DNA of 7,027 nucleotides, taken from Lachnospiraceae bacterium (GTDB lineage: Bacteria; Bacillota; Clostridia; Lachnospirales; Lachnospiraceae). Both the position numbers and the translations under genes were made by a program. The first letter of the stretch is position 1, and each line of letters starts with the position of its first letter. The stretch is from contig JAFTPY010000106.1 in the NCBI GenBank assembly GCA_017463035.1, forward strand, positions 1 to 7,027, in the 5' to 3' direction. The notes under the pieces are model-generated. The model searched no databases. It was not told the DNA's origin and was given only the letters and a program-made list of their open reading frames with translations. Shown piece after piece: positions 1-5,661 of this stretch.

Positions 1-110
1 CTTGCCGTGTTATAACCCGCCACCAGGAAACCGCCGTGGCCGGTAAAAAACGCAACGGCAAGCACACCGAATAATAGACCTAATCCGATCGCAACCCAAA
101 TTTCCCACAT
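1..110 (-). CDS. DUF3784-like small membrane protein, N-terminal part (cut by left edge)
   Basis: Only the first 36 codons lie in the window; the frame is open to the edge. It starts at ATG 110-108, with AGAAAGGAG seven bases upstream, 36 bases after the stop of the SdpI-family gene, so it is probably the third gene of that operon. The visible residues form one hydrophobic segment (about residues 4-22) followed by a Gly-rich turn and the sequence AGYNTA. A first transmembrane helix followed by a GYNT-like motif is what I recall of the DUF3784 family of short membrane proteins of Bacillota, which often sit near SdpI-like genes. The function of that family is unknown to me. The family assignment rests on this short stretch; that it is a translated membrane protein is more secure. 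Confidence 0.7.
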   Translation of the reverse strand, partial: MWEIWVAIGLGLLFGVLAVAFFTGHGGFLVAGYNTA

Positions 111-146
111 AATTGCTCTCCTTTCTGAAGCAAAGCTCCCTTGATG

Positions 147-1232
147 CTATTTTGTTTTGGATAACAAGGTTTCGTATAATTCTTTTGTCGCTGCTTCATC
201 TTTTTTATTTAGTACCAAGACCTTTTCATCGGCACGAAGTACCACGCAAGACATGCAATCGCTGTAAGAGTACCGGGTGTAGGCTCCGAACTCTGAATTT
301 TCAAAGGCTCCCATTAATAAAGAAAAGCTGCCGAAGCCCATGACACGTCTTCCGGGAGTGTCGGATTCGCGATATTCCAGAGAATCAATTTCGGCGTAGC
401 TAACCGTGACATCCTCCCAATAATTCGCTTTAACGGTAAAGGAATCTTCGCCGAAGCGATACTCGATTGTACCGGAAATCAGAAGCAAGGCCACTAAAAT
501 AATACTGATTATGCTGAATACCGAAGAAAATGCAAAGGAACGGTTGGTTGGCGATGACATCCCTTTTTCTAGTTTCGATACAGTGCCATCTTTTACCTGT
601 TTTCTGTAATACAATACGGAAAACAGGATCGGACCTACTGTCATTATGAGAAGGATCGGCACTATTTTTGCAATAAAACCGCTCTCAAACACCATCATAA
701 AAAGAAACATTGTAACACTGCCCGCTACCCAGAACATTCCGGTGATACGATGGGTTTTCACCCAGTTTTCTTCACTGTGAAGCGTCCACGGAAGCTTAAT
801 ACCGATGGAATGGTTCGGCTTACATTTCGGCATATAATTACCGAGAATAAAAAACAGTGTGCATAAGAAAAGTTGCATAACAAAACCGATACCGAAGTCC
901 TTGCCGGTGGCAGCTTCTATTAAGGTACATCCGCTAATCAAGGAAAACATCGGTACAATCCAAAGGCCGAGACTTAATATTTTATCACTTTGTGTCCGGG
1001 TCTTTGGATCCTTTGTAATAAAATAAAAACACAGCCAATGAACCGCCAGAATAAATAATGTTGAGAATACTAACAATGCCGTTTTTACATTCCAAAAACG
1101 ACCGGTAGCGGTTTCCGACCATTCCGAAGCAAAGGTTTCCGGACAAAGAATCCGCAGCGAAATTCCTACCAAACAAGGCAATAGTATAACGGCAGAACTA
1201 AGTATCAATGGTAGTTTGTTTTTTTGTAACAC
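147..1232 (-). CDS. SdpI-family membrane protein with C-terminal PH-like domain
   Basis: 361 residues with about seven hydrophobic segments (near 8-29, 52-72, 86-104, 114-130, 163-182, 187-208 and 236-254). Residues 131-161 carry the SdpI signature: GNYMPK, then IGIKLPWTL, then the EENW..TH block. Residues 257-357 are soluble, with alternating beta-like stretches and a final helix, which fits a bacterial PH-like domain. B. subtilis SdpI is the immunity protein against the SdpC killing factor and also sequesters the repressor SdpR at the membrane. That role here is inference, since no sdpC-like toxin gene is visible. The start is GTG at 1232-1230, lying 35 bases inside the end of the repressor gene. 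It is preceded by AAAGGGGGA eight bases upstream, so the two genes are probably translationally coupled. The hydrophobic first segment begins right after this start, which supports it. Confidence 0.85.
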   Translation of the reverse strand: MLQKNKLPLILSSAVILLPCLVGISLRILCPETFASEWSETATGRFWNVKTALLVFSTLFILAVHWLCFYFITKDPKTRTQSDKILSLGLWIVPMFSLISGCTLIEAATGKDFGIGFVMQLFLCTLFFILGNYMPKCKPNHSIGIKLPWTLHSEENWVKTHRITGMFWVAGSVTMFLFMMVFESGFIAKIVPILLIMTVGPILFSVLYYRKQVKDGTVSKLEKGMSSPTNRSFAFSSVFSIISIILVALLLISGTIEYRFGEDSFTVKANYWEDVTVSYAEIDSLEYRESDTPGRRVMGFGSFSLLMGAFENSEFGAYTRYSYSDCMSCVVLRADEKVLVLNKKDEAATKELYETLLSKTK

Positions 1233-1500
1233 CTTCTCCGTCCCCCTTTAAATCCGTAATCCAAAGCATAATTTCCTCTAAAACAGAAGCATTTAACTCA
1301 TAAAAGATGAATTTTCCTTCTCTGGTATCGCGAATCAGATCCGCTTCCTTTAATACCGACAGATGGCGGGAAATACTGGCTCCCGTAACCGGAAACTGCT
1401 CTACAATCTCTCCTGCGGACATTCTGCCGCCCTTTAGCAGATGTAAAATTTCCCGACGAATGGGGTCTCCCAGCGCTTTTAATGTTGTTTGAAGTCCCAT
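1198..1500 (-). CDS. ArsR-family autorepressor, SdpR-like
   Basis: 100-residue winged helix-turn-helix protein. Residues 5-24 (LKALGDPIRREILHLL) are the typical ArsR-family first helices, residues 28-53 hold the helix-turn-helix with recognition helix TGASISRHLSVLKEADLI, and residues 56-68 (IRDTREGKFIFYEL) are the wing. I see no Cys-rich metal site such as ELCVCD, so it is not a classical metal sensor. Size, lack of a metal site and the downstream SdpI-family gene match the SdpR autorepressor group. It starts at ATG 1500 with AAGGAGGTG six bases upstream. The last 35 bases overlap the SdpI-family gene in another frame. A promoter and a palindromic operator lie just upstream, so autorepression, relieved by membrane sequestration through SdpI, is the expected circuit; this is inferred from the B. 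subtilis sdp system. Confidence 0.9.
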   Translation of the reverse strand: MGLQTTLKALGDPIRREILHLLKGGRMSAGEIVEQFPVTGASISRHLSVLKEADLIRDTREGKFIFYELNASVLEEIMLWITDLKGDGEGVTKKQTTIDT

Positions 1501-1521
1501 GAAGACACCTCCTTATTTAAC

Positions 1522-1541
1522 ATTTAACCTATATGTTAAAT
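1522..1541. promoter_or_regulatory. Palindromic operator, probably for the SdpR-like repressor
   Basis: A perfect inverted repeat with 7-bp arms (ATTTAAC / GTTAAAT) and a 6-bp spacer. It lies directly downstream of the -10 box and covers the expected transcription start of the repressor operon. AT-rich palindromes of this size around the start site are usual binding sites for ArsR-family dimers. That the neighbouring repressor binds it is inference from position. Confidence 0.65.
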
Positions 1542-1543
1542 AT

Positions 1544-1572
1544 ACTATAACATGATTTGACATACCTGTCAA
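1544..1572 (-). promoter_or_regulatory. Promoter of the repressor-SdpI-DUF3784 operon
   Basis: On the minus strand, TTGACA (1572-1567) is a perfect -35 box. It is followed by a 17-base spacer and TATAGT (1549-1544) as the -10 box. Initiation would fall near 1537, inside the palindrome, giving a leader of about 37 bases before the repressor start codon. Confidence 0.85.
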
Positions 1573-1614
1573 TCCTTTCCTGTGAATTCTATATTCGATA
1601 ATAAGTTATCGTAG

Positions 1615-1655
1615 AAAAAGCCGTAACTATAGAGTTACTATAGCTACAGCTTTTT
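1615..1655 (-). terminator. Intrinsic terminator after the P-loop NTPase gene
   Basis: Arms 1615-1631 and 1639-1655 pair over 17 bp with two G-U wobbles, leaving a 7-base loop. The stem begins with five A and ends with five T on the minus strand. It lies 25 bases past the stop codon of the P-loop gene. Because the stem is A/T-flanked on both sides it could also act on the plus strand, but no plus-strand gene is seen. It insulates the P-loop gene from the SdpR-like operon. Confidence 0.8.
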
Positions 1656-1679
1656 CGCTAACAGTATGCGTACTTTATG

Positions 1680-2495
1680 TTACAATTGCAGGAACCGGCT
1701 GATTTCGTCCATTGTCCACTTCTTAGACGGAAGTACCACTGCCCGCTCTCCCACAATCTCCTGTATAATCCGGAGTTCCAGCTCCTGTCGATGTTTTAGG
1801 TGTGCAATTAAGTCTTCAAAGCATCCCAAACCGTGCTTCATACCGAAAGGTGAATTCTTTAAGTATTCCAGCATCATCGGAAGCCACAGCGGAGTTCCGT
1901 CTGTGTCACTTCGCTCTTTGCTGATGATACGAATATTTTCTTCGATATTTTCGCTGTACAGATACACCAGTCGGAAGTTCCCCTTATCCAACACTGCGTA
2001 AAGCTCTCGGTAAAACTCCAGAATCTCTTCGTCACTTTTCTCGTGGAATAAAATCAAATCCTCCGTAAGATTCTGCAAAAAGGAACATTCAAACACATAG
2101 CCGGTATCCCGGAAGGCTTTGTAACGTGAAGAGACAATCTCTTTTATCTCGGCAAAGGATTTTCTGCCGTTGTAGATTTCGTACTGCTCCAAATCTCTGT
2201 GAAAGCCCGGAATATCTGTAAGAATCCGGGTATACATTACGATAAAGCGATCGCCCTCCCGAACGGTATATTGCTTTATTTCCTCGGAAATTGCCTCGTA
2301 ACGGGCCAGAACAGCCTTGTACTGTTCCTCGTCCATCCACGCACACCAGGCTAATTCTACCGGTGAAAAATCACCCTCTCGACATACCTTTAAGTTCGAA
2401 TTCATAGTAACAAGTTCCTGCAATAAGGTAGATTTTCCGGCCCCCTGTAAGCCCTCGATCCATAGATTGGTTTTCCTATTTGTGGTATTTGTCAT
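1680..2495 (-). CDS. P-loop kinase-like NTPase of unknown function
   Basis: 271 residues, soluble, no signal peptide. Walker A is GLQGAGKST at residues 15-23, after a hydrophobic strand (NLWIEG). Residues 39-47 (REGDFSPVE) follow at the place where nucleoside and nucleotide kinases bind substrate. Residues 134-143 (VFECSFLQNL) resemble the ERS-type segment of thymidylate or deoxynucleoside kinases. Residues 175-196 (RLVYLYSENIEENIRIISKERS) look like a strand plus an Arg/Lys-rich lid helix. Thus a P-loop kinase fold is likely, but I cannot name the substrate. It starts at ATG 2495 with AAAGGAG seven bases upstream. It is monocistronic: its own promoter, a long structured leader and a terminator surround it. 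The leader suggests induction by translation inhibitors, so a drug-modifying or stress-related kinase is one possibility; this is speculation from regulation only. Confidence 0.85.
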   Translation of the reverse strand: MTNTTNRKTNLWIEGLQGAGKSTLLQELVTMNSNLKVCREGDFSPVELAWCAWMDEEQYKAVLARYEAISEEIKQYTVREGDRFIVMYTRILTDIPGFHRDLEQYEIYNGRKSFAEIKEIVSSRYKAFRDTGYVFECSFLQNLTEDLILFHEKSDEEILEFYRELYAVLDKGNFRLVYLYSENIEENIRIISKERSDTDGTPLWLPMMLEYLKNSPFGMKHGLGCFEDLIAHLKHRQELELRIIQEIVGERAVVLPSKKWTMDEISRFLQL

Positions 2496-2504
2496 AGTTT
2501 TTCT

Positions 2505-2527
2505 CCTTTCAACAAAGTTGCCAAAGG
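2505..2527 (-). promoter_or_regulatory. Hairpin that sequesters the Shine-Dalgarno site of the P-loop NTPase gene
   Basis: On the minus-strand RNA, CCUUU (2527-2523) pairs with AAAGG (2509-2505) of the AAAGGAG ribosome binding site, and CAAC (2520-2517) pairs with GUUG (2513-2510). The loop is three bases and there is a 2-base bulge. Most of the Shine-Dalgarno would be hidden in this fold. Bases 2525-2517 are also perfectly complementary to 2615-2607 further upstream, so pairing there would open the hairpin. The pairings are visible; regulation is inferred. Confidence 0.5.
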
Positions 2528-2574
2528 ATTCGTTCTAGCAGTCTCCTGATTATGAAATCTCTATTTTTGCATAC

Positions 2575-2706
2575 AAAAAAGAGAGGTTATGAGAACATAA
2601 TCCACTTTTGGCAACACGATAAACAGTATTCGTTGTCACGAAATACTGCGATAAAAACACTATCATGTAAACAAAAGTAAACTATCTTCTCATCTTTTCA
2701 CCTCTC
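2575..2706 (-). promoter_or_regulatory. Leader attenuator: long terminator hairpin upstream of the P-loop NTPase gene
   Basis: On the minus-strand RNA the 5' arm is 2706-2672 and the 3' arm is 2610-2581, directly followed by six U (2580-2575). Paired blocks: GAGAGGU (2706-2700) with ACCUCUC (2587-2581); AUGAGAA (2693-2687) with UUCUCAU (2595-2589); AUAG (2685-2682) with UUAU (2600-2597); and 2681-2672 with 2610-2601. That makes 28 bp with three G-U pairs, one G/G mismatch, and a six-base bulge opposite one base. Inside it, 2668-2661 pairs with 2621-2614, and a smaller hairpin forms at 2648-2624. The 5' arm contains the Shine-Dalgarno and all codons of a three-codon frame. A ribosome stalled there would stop terminator formation. 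Alternatively it may simply end the upstream PstS-like operon. Confidence 0.7.
2682..2693 (-). CDS. Three-codon upstream ORF (Met-Arg-Arg), candidate leader peptide
   Basis: ATG at 2693 is followed by two AGA codons and TAG. A purine-rich ribosome binding site (GAGAGGTGA, 2706-2698) places its GAGG core seven bases before the ATG, a good match to the anti-Shine-Dalgarno sequence. The start is about 22 bases after the predicted transcription start. The whole frame and its ribosome binding site are built into the 5' arm of the terminator hairpin that follows. Very short upstream frames are used as stalling sensors in some Bacillota attenuators of antibiotic-resistance genes. Translation here is unproven. 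Confidence 0.5.
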   Translation of the reverse strand: MRR

Positions 2707-2722
2707 TCCTTTTGATACCTTG

Positions 2723-2751
2723 ATTTTATCATAACACTACCGGTATGTCAA
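2723..2751 (-). promoter_or_regulatory. Promoter of the P-loop NTPase gene and its leader
   Basis: On the minus strand, TTGACA (2751-2746) is a perfect -35 box. After a 17-base spacer comes TAAAAT (2728-2723). Transcription would begin near 2716, giving a leader of about 220 bases before the P-loop start codon. It lies 44 bases past the stop of the PstS-like gene, so the P-loop gene need not depend on that operon. Confidence 0.8.
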
Positions 2752-2795
2752 TGATACGCCGGAGTGTGCCCGGAAAATCATACTGAATCGGAATA

Positions 2796-3803
2796 CTATT
2801 GTATCCCCACATACCCCGTCTCCTCAATGATCCTCTGCCCTTCCTCGGACAAAATCCAATCAATCAGAACCGGAATATTTTCGTTGGTATTGTCAGCACG
2901 GTAAATGGCATAAAACTTTGCAATTACCGGATAGGTCCCGTTTTTAATGTTTTCTGCGCTCGGATAAACACTGTTTAAGGAAAGCATTTTCACCGAATCA
3001 TTTCCTACCATGCCGTCCATATAGTAGCGGAAGGAAAAGCCGATAGAGCCGCCGGTCAGGGCAAAAGGCGATTTTCCTTTGATTTCCTGCCCCTTCATAA
3101 AGGCGTCCATAGCACTCTGGCTGCCGCTTCCCGCAAGACGGGACACCGGATTAATGACACGGTTACTGCCGCCAACCTCCTTCCAGTTTGTGTATTCTCC
3201 GGAATAAATGCCACGGATTTGTTCCACGGTAAGATTGTCCACCGGATTATTTTCATTCACAAAGAATACAAAGCCTTCCAGGCCGATAGGCACGTAAACC
3301 AGCTCTACGCCCTTGTCTTCTGCGTACTTTTTCTGTTCCGCCGAAGGAGCGGCACAAAACAGAATGTCCGTAGTGCCGTCCACAATGGCTTCATAGCCTC
3401 TTACGGTGTTTTTATACTGCATCTTACTGTCCGGGGCAAAGTTCTCCCCATAGAAATTGTCATCGGAAAAGGTGCCGCCCTCAAAGGTAACGGAGCCCTT
3501 CGGATATACATTGTCCACGAAAGCCGCATACACCGGAACCAGCGCTGCCGCACCGTCCAAGACCAGCAGGTTTTCGGTTAATTTCAAAGAAGAATCGATG
3601 CGTACCAAATCAGACTCCGGATTGTGGGGCAAATAAGCCGCCACATCAATCATTTTTGCCTGGGAGGTGTCACTGAAATTGTTGGCAAGACGTCGTGTCA
3701 AAACATAATAAATACTAAGATTAAATACCGCAAATATCGCCACAATCAGCAATAACACCGATAGTTGTTTTACTAACGTTTTTTTAGATGAGACATCTAC
3801 CAT
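2796..3803 (-). CDS. Membrane-anchored PstS-like substrate-binding protein
   Basis: 335 residues from ATG 3803. Residues 14-35 form one membrane segment after a Lys-containing N-terminus. I see no lipobox Cys, so it is probably anchored by an uncleaved helix with the domain outside. The rest matches the PstS/PBP-like family: LDGAAALVPVYAAF (82-95), DILFCAAPSAEQ (146-157), GLEGFVFFVNENNPV (174-188), LTVEQIRGIYSGEYTNWKEVGG (191-212), and GSGSQSAMDAF (225-235), where oxyanion-binding residues usually sit. The frame is open further upstream to 3899, but that stretch overlaps the 46-residue gene. AAAGGAG lies 11 bases before this ATG, and the hydrophobic anchor follows it, so this start is preferred. 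No Pst permease or ATPase genes are visible, so it may be a sensor or scavenging protein rather than part of an importer. Confidence 0.85.
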   Translation of the reverse strand: MVDVSSKKTLVKQLSVLLLIVAIFAVFNLSIYYVLTRRLANNFSDTSQAKMIDVAAYLPHNPESDLVRIDSSLKLTENLLVLDGAAALVPVYAAFVDNVYPKGSVTFEGGTFSDDNFYGENFAPDSKMQYKNTVRGYEAIVDGTTDILFCAAPSAEQKKYAEDKGVELVYVPIGLEGFVFFVNENNPVDNLTVEQIRGIYSGEYTNWKEVGGSNRVINPVSRLAGSGSQSAMDAFMKGQEIKGKSPFALTGGSIGFSFRYYMDGMVGNDSVKMLSLNSVYPSAENIKNGTYPVIAKFYAIYRADNTNENIPVLIDWILSEEGQRIIEETGYVGIQ

Positions 3804-3805
3804 TC

Positions 3806-3946
3806 CTACCACAGCTCCTTTCCGATAAAATAGATAATGGAGCAATGTTGGTATGCGTGAATTGCATAAACCATATGTACAATCGTGAAAATCAGACACA
3901 GACCTACAATGGCAAACGCTAATTTGCGAAAGGTTTTTGATTTCAT
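3806..3946 (-). CDS. Small single-pass membrane protein, 46 residues
   Basis: An ATG at 3946-3944 has a strong ribosome binding site, AGGAGGGG, four bases upstream. The frame runs 46 codons to TAG at 3808-3806. The protein starts with a basic stretch (MKSKTFRK), then has a hydrophobic helix at about residues 9-29 (ending near VHMVYAI), and finishes with a second, less hydrophobic segment (SIIYFIGKELW). The stop is two bases before the ATG of the PstS-like gene, and the ribosome binding site of that gene lies inside this one, so translational coupling is likely. It follows the 82-residue membrane protein by 29 bases. I do not recognise the family. It could be a membrane partner of the PstS-like protein; this is inferred from position only. 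Confidence 0.7.
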   Translation of the reverse strand: MKSKTFRKLAFAIVGLCLIFTIVHMVYAIHAYQHCSIIYFIGKELW

Positions 3947-3975
3947 TTGTCCCCTCCTACTGTTCTAATTGATGC

Positions 3976-4224
3976 TTACATATATGCAACAGCCGTATAC
4001 ATCAATGCAATGAAGCCGATGACTACTACCAGCAAAACGCCCATAATAACAGAGGAAGCAATCAGTAATGATTTTGTTGTGTTTTTCTTTTGCTCGTTTG
4101 TTTCGCACGGTTCTGATTTATATTTCTTCTTCGCGCCGATGTAATTGCACAGACTTGTAATAAAAAATCCAATTGCTGTCAACGGAATCAAATAAATCAG
4201 TGCTAAAAATAAACTACCCGCCAT
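3976..4224 (-). CDS. Small two-pass membrane protein, 82 residues, family unknown
   Basis: Two hydrophobic segments, about residues 4-27 (ending SLCNYIG) and 53-78, flank a strongly charged middle (KKKYKSEPCETNEQKKNT, 33-50). This gives a helical hairpin with the Lys-rich loop probably inside the cell. Start ATG 4224 has AGGAG nine bases upstream. It starts 20 bases after the GH43 stop and ends 29 bases before the 46-residue membrane gene, so the four genes from GH43 to the PstS-like protein probably share one transcript. I do not recognise the family and propose no function. The translation signals and the clean two-helix pattern make it a credible gene. Confidence 0.75.
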   Translation of the reverse strand: MAGSLFLALIYLIPLTAIGFFITSLCNYIGAKKKYKSEPCETNEQKKNTTKSLLIASSVIMGVLLVVVIGFIALMYTAVAYM

Positions 4225-4244
4225 AATATTATTCTCCTACTCTA

Positions 4245-5600
4245 TTATTTCATAAATACAAAGCTCTTTAACTCAAACAGGCATTTTCCTTCAAAATATC
4301 CTGCCATCCAGCCAAGCTCTTTGTAATGCGTGGTTATTTTAAAGAAAACCGAGTGACGGCCGGTTACTTTATTTACGATTGCTCTTACTATACCACTGTC
4401 TCTGCCTACCTGACAAGTACCGATTTCTTCTCCGTCTTCTCCGTCGATTAAAATATGTATCGTTGCATCACAACCGAGACCGATTACTTCTGCGGAAAGC
4501 TCCATAGTCTTGGAAGAATCATCCTCGCCGAAATCAAAATACTTATAGCCTAAAATGCTTCCGTCCCGGATATTGGTTACGACACGGTTAAATTCGTTCT
4601 TTTCCGTTACATAAGGTCCGTTTTTCAGTACACAGGCATATTCCGCCGGAGTAATCCGATACGGGAGCAGTGACCCCTCAAAGCCCAGTGAGGTCATCTC
4701 AACCGTAGGGATGGTTCCGTCCGGCAAAATTTCGATTTTTTCCACACAGCCACGTCTGGACATAATCGTACGGTTGGTCATACGGTGATAGAATACATAC
4801 CACTGACCGTTTATACAGGCAATAGAGCCATGATTATTTCCGCCCGGATAATCCACGCCGTTATCTACGATATAGCCACGGTACCGAAAAGGTCCTGTCG
4901 GAGAATCAGAGGTGGCATAGGCCAGTCTGCTGCCTCGTTTCGGGGAATAAATCATGTAGTAGGTATCTCCAACCTTACGAGGAGATGCAGCCTCGAAAAA
5001 GAAGCTTTCCTCCTCGGTAAACCCGTCCTCTTCCCTCGGCTTCACCGGGATAAAATGCTCGATACAGGTATTGTCCAGTACCTCATACATGTTATCGCCG
5101 TTGATTTCCGCTAAAAAGGACCGTTCAAAGCCGCAATAAATATAGACTCTTCCGTCATCATCCACCAAAACGCCCGGATCGATAAAACAACCGTTACAGC
5201 AAATTTCGTCCGAAATGGTGTATTTGTAGGGAGCAATCAACTTAAAAGGCCCTTCCGGACGGTCACTGACTGCCACACAACCTTTTGCATTCACTATATA
5301 AGCAAACAAATAATATTTGCCGTCCTTTTCCACTACGTCCGGTGCAAACAAACGACAGCGTTCATCTGTCCAATCCGTGTCCGATGAATGGTCGCGGTCT
5401 GCTCGGGTATGAAAAATGTCACCGTGACAGGTCCAGTCGTTTAAATTATTGATAGGTGCACTCCAACACTTTAATACGTAGTCGCAAAAATGGTCGGAGC
5501 CGGCCTCATCATGAGAACCGTATACGTATACGCGGTCTCCGAATACTCTCGGTTCTCCGTCCGGTATATATTCCCAAGGCGGTAAATATGGATTCGGCAT
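4245..5600 (-). CDS. Glycoside hydrolase family 43 enzyme, cytoplasmic
   Basis: 451 residues without a signal peptide, so it should act on oligosaccharides inside the cell. The five-blade GH43 domain covers about residues 10-305. The expected catalytic triad is present: general base Asp14 in YIPDGEP, pKa-modulating Asp141 in FIDPGVLVDDDG, and general acid Glu203 in FFEAASPRKV; His257 (NNHGSI) fits the conserved metal-site histidine. Residue roles come from family knowledge. Residues 335-451 form a separate beta-rich region resembling a CBM6-like domain (VVTNIRDG, YKYFDFG, GRHSVFFKI). GH43 enzymes cut beta-xylosides, alpha-L-arabinofuranosides or related bonds; I cannot tell the substrate. Start ATG 5600 has AAGGAGG eight bases upstream. 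It is the first gene of the four-gene operon and has its own promoter. No sugar transporter or xylan-use gene adjoins it in the window. Confidence 0.93.
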   Translation of the reverse strand: MPNPYLPPWEYIPDGEPRVFGDRVYVYGSHDEAGSDHFCDYVLKCWSAPINNLNDWTCHGDIFHTRADRDHSSDTDWTDERCRLFAPDVVEKDGKYYLFAYIVNAKGCVAVSDRPEGPFKLIAPYKYTISDEICCNGCFIDPGVLVDDDGRVYIYCGFERSFLAEINGDNMYEVLDNTCIEHFIPVKPREEDGFTEEESFFFEAASPRKVGDTYYMIYSPKRGSRLAYATSDSPTGPFRYRGYIVDNGVDYPGGNNHGSIACINGQWYVFYHRMTNRTIMSRRGCVEKIEILPDGTIPTVEMTSLGFEGSLLPYRITPAEYACVLKNGPYVTEKNEFNRVVTNIRDGSILGYKYFDFGEDDSSKTMELSAEVIGLGCDATIHILIDGEDGEEIGTCQVGRDSGIVRAIVNKVTGRHSVFFKITTHYKELGWMAGYFEGKCLFELKSFVFMK

Positions 5601-5632
5601 TGAAATATCCTCCTTTTTTATTCTCTATATTC

Positions 5633-5660
5633 AGTATAACAAAACCGTAAAAAAAAGCAA
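5633..5660 (-). promoter_or_regulatory. Promoter of the GH43 operon
   Basis: On the minus strand, TATACT (5638-5633) is a good -10 box. Sixteen bases upstream lies TTGCTT (5660-5655), a fair -35 box, with a T-rich spacer. Transcription would start near 5626, about 26 bases before the GH43 start codon. Confidence 0.65.
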
Positions 5661-5661
5661 T

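Noticed and set aside
1666..2001. Plus-strand reading frame of 111 codons
   Set aside because: It is antisense to the P-loop gene, rich in Ser and Cys as expected of a shadow frame, and lacks a promoter.
2089..2346. Minus-strand reading frame of 85 codons within the P-loop gene
   Set aside because: It overlaps the P-loop gene in another frame on the same strand, and its sequence has no recognisable pattern or plausible start signal.
2575..2706. Long hairpin read as a mobile miniature element or repeat
   Set aside because: There is no target-site duplication, no second copy in the window, and the arms contain a ribosome binding site and run into a U tract, so a leader terminator explains it better.
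2756..2785. Small CCGG-based hairpin after the PstS-like stop as a terminator
   Set aside because: The stem is only about four base pairs and no U run follows it. The PstS-like transcript may instead read on to the leader hairpin ending at 2575.
3219..3581. Plus-strand reading frame of 120 codons
   Set aside because: It lies wholly inside the PstS-like gene on the other strand, has no recognisable domain and no ribosome binding site of note; it is a shadow frame.
3804..3899. Upstream extension of the PstS-like protein to an ATG at 3899
   Set aside because: The extra residues are not hydrophobic or signal-like. They overlap a 46-residue frame with a strong ribosome binding site, and no ribosome binding site precedes the ATG at 3899. 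ATG 3803 has a ribosome binding site and directly precedes the membrane anchor.
4785..5114. Plus-strand reading frame of 109 codons
   Set aside because: Antisense to the conserved catalytic domain of the GH43 gene, with no family resemblance.
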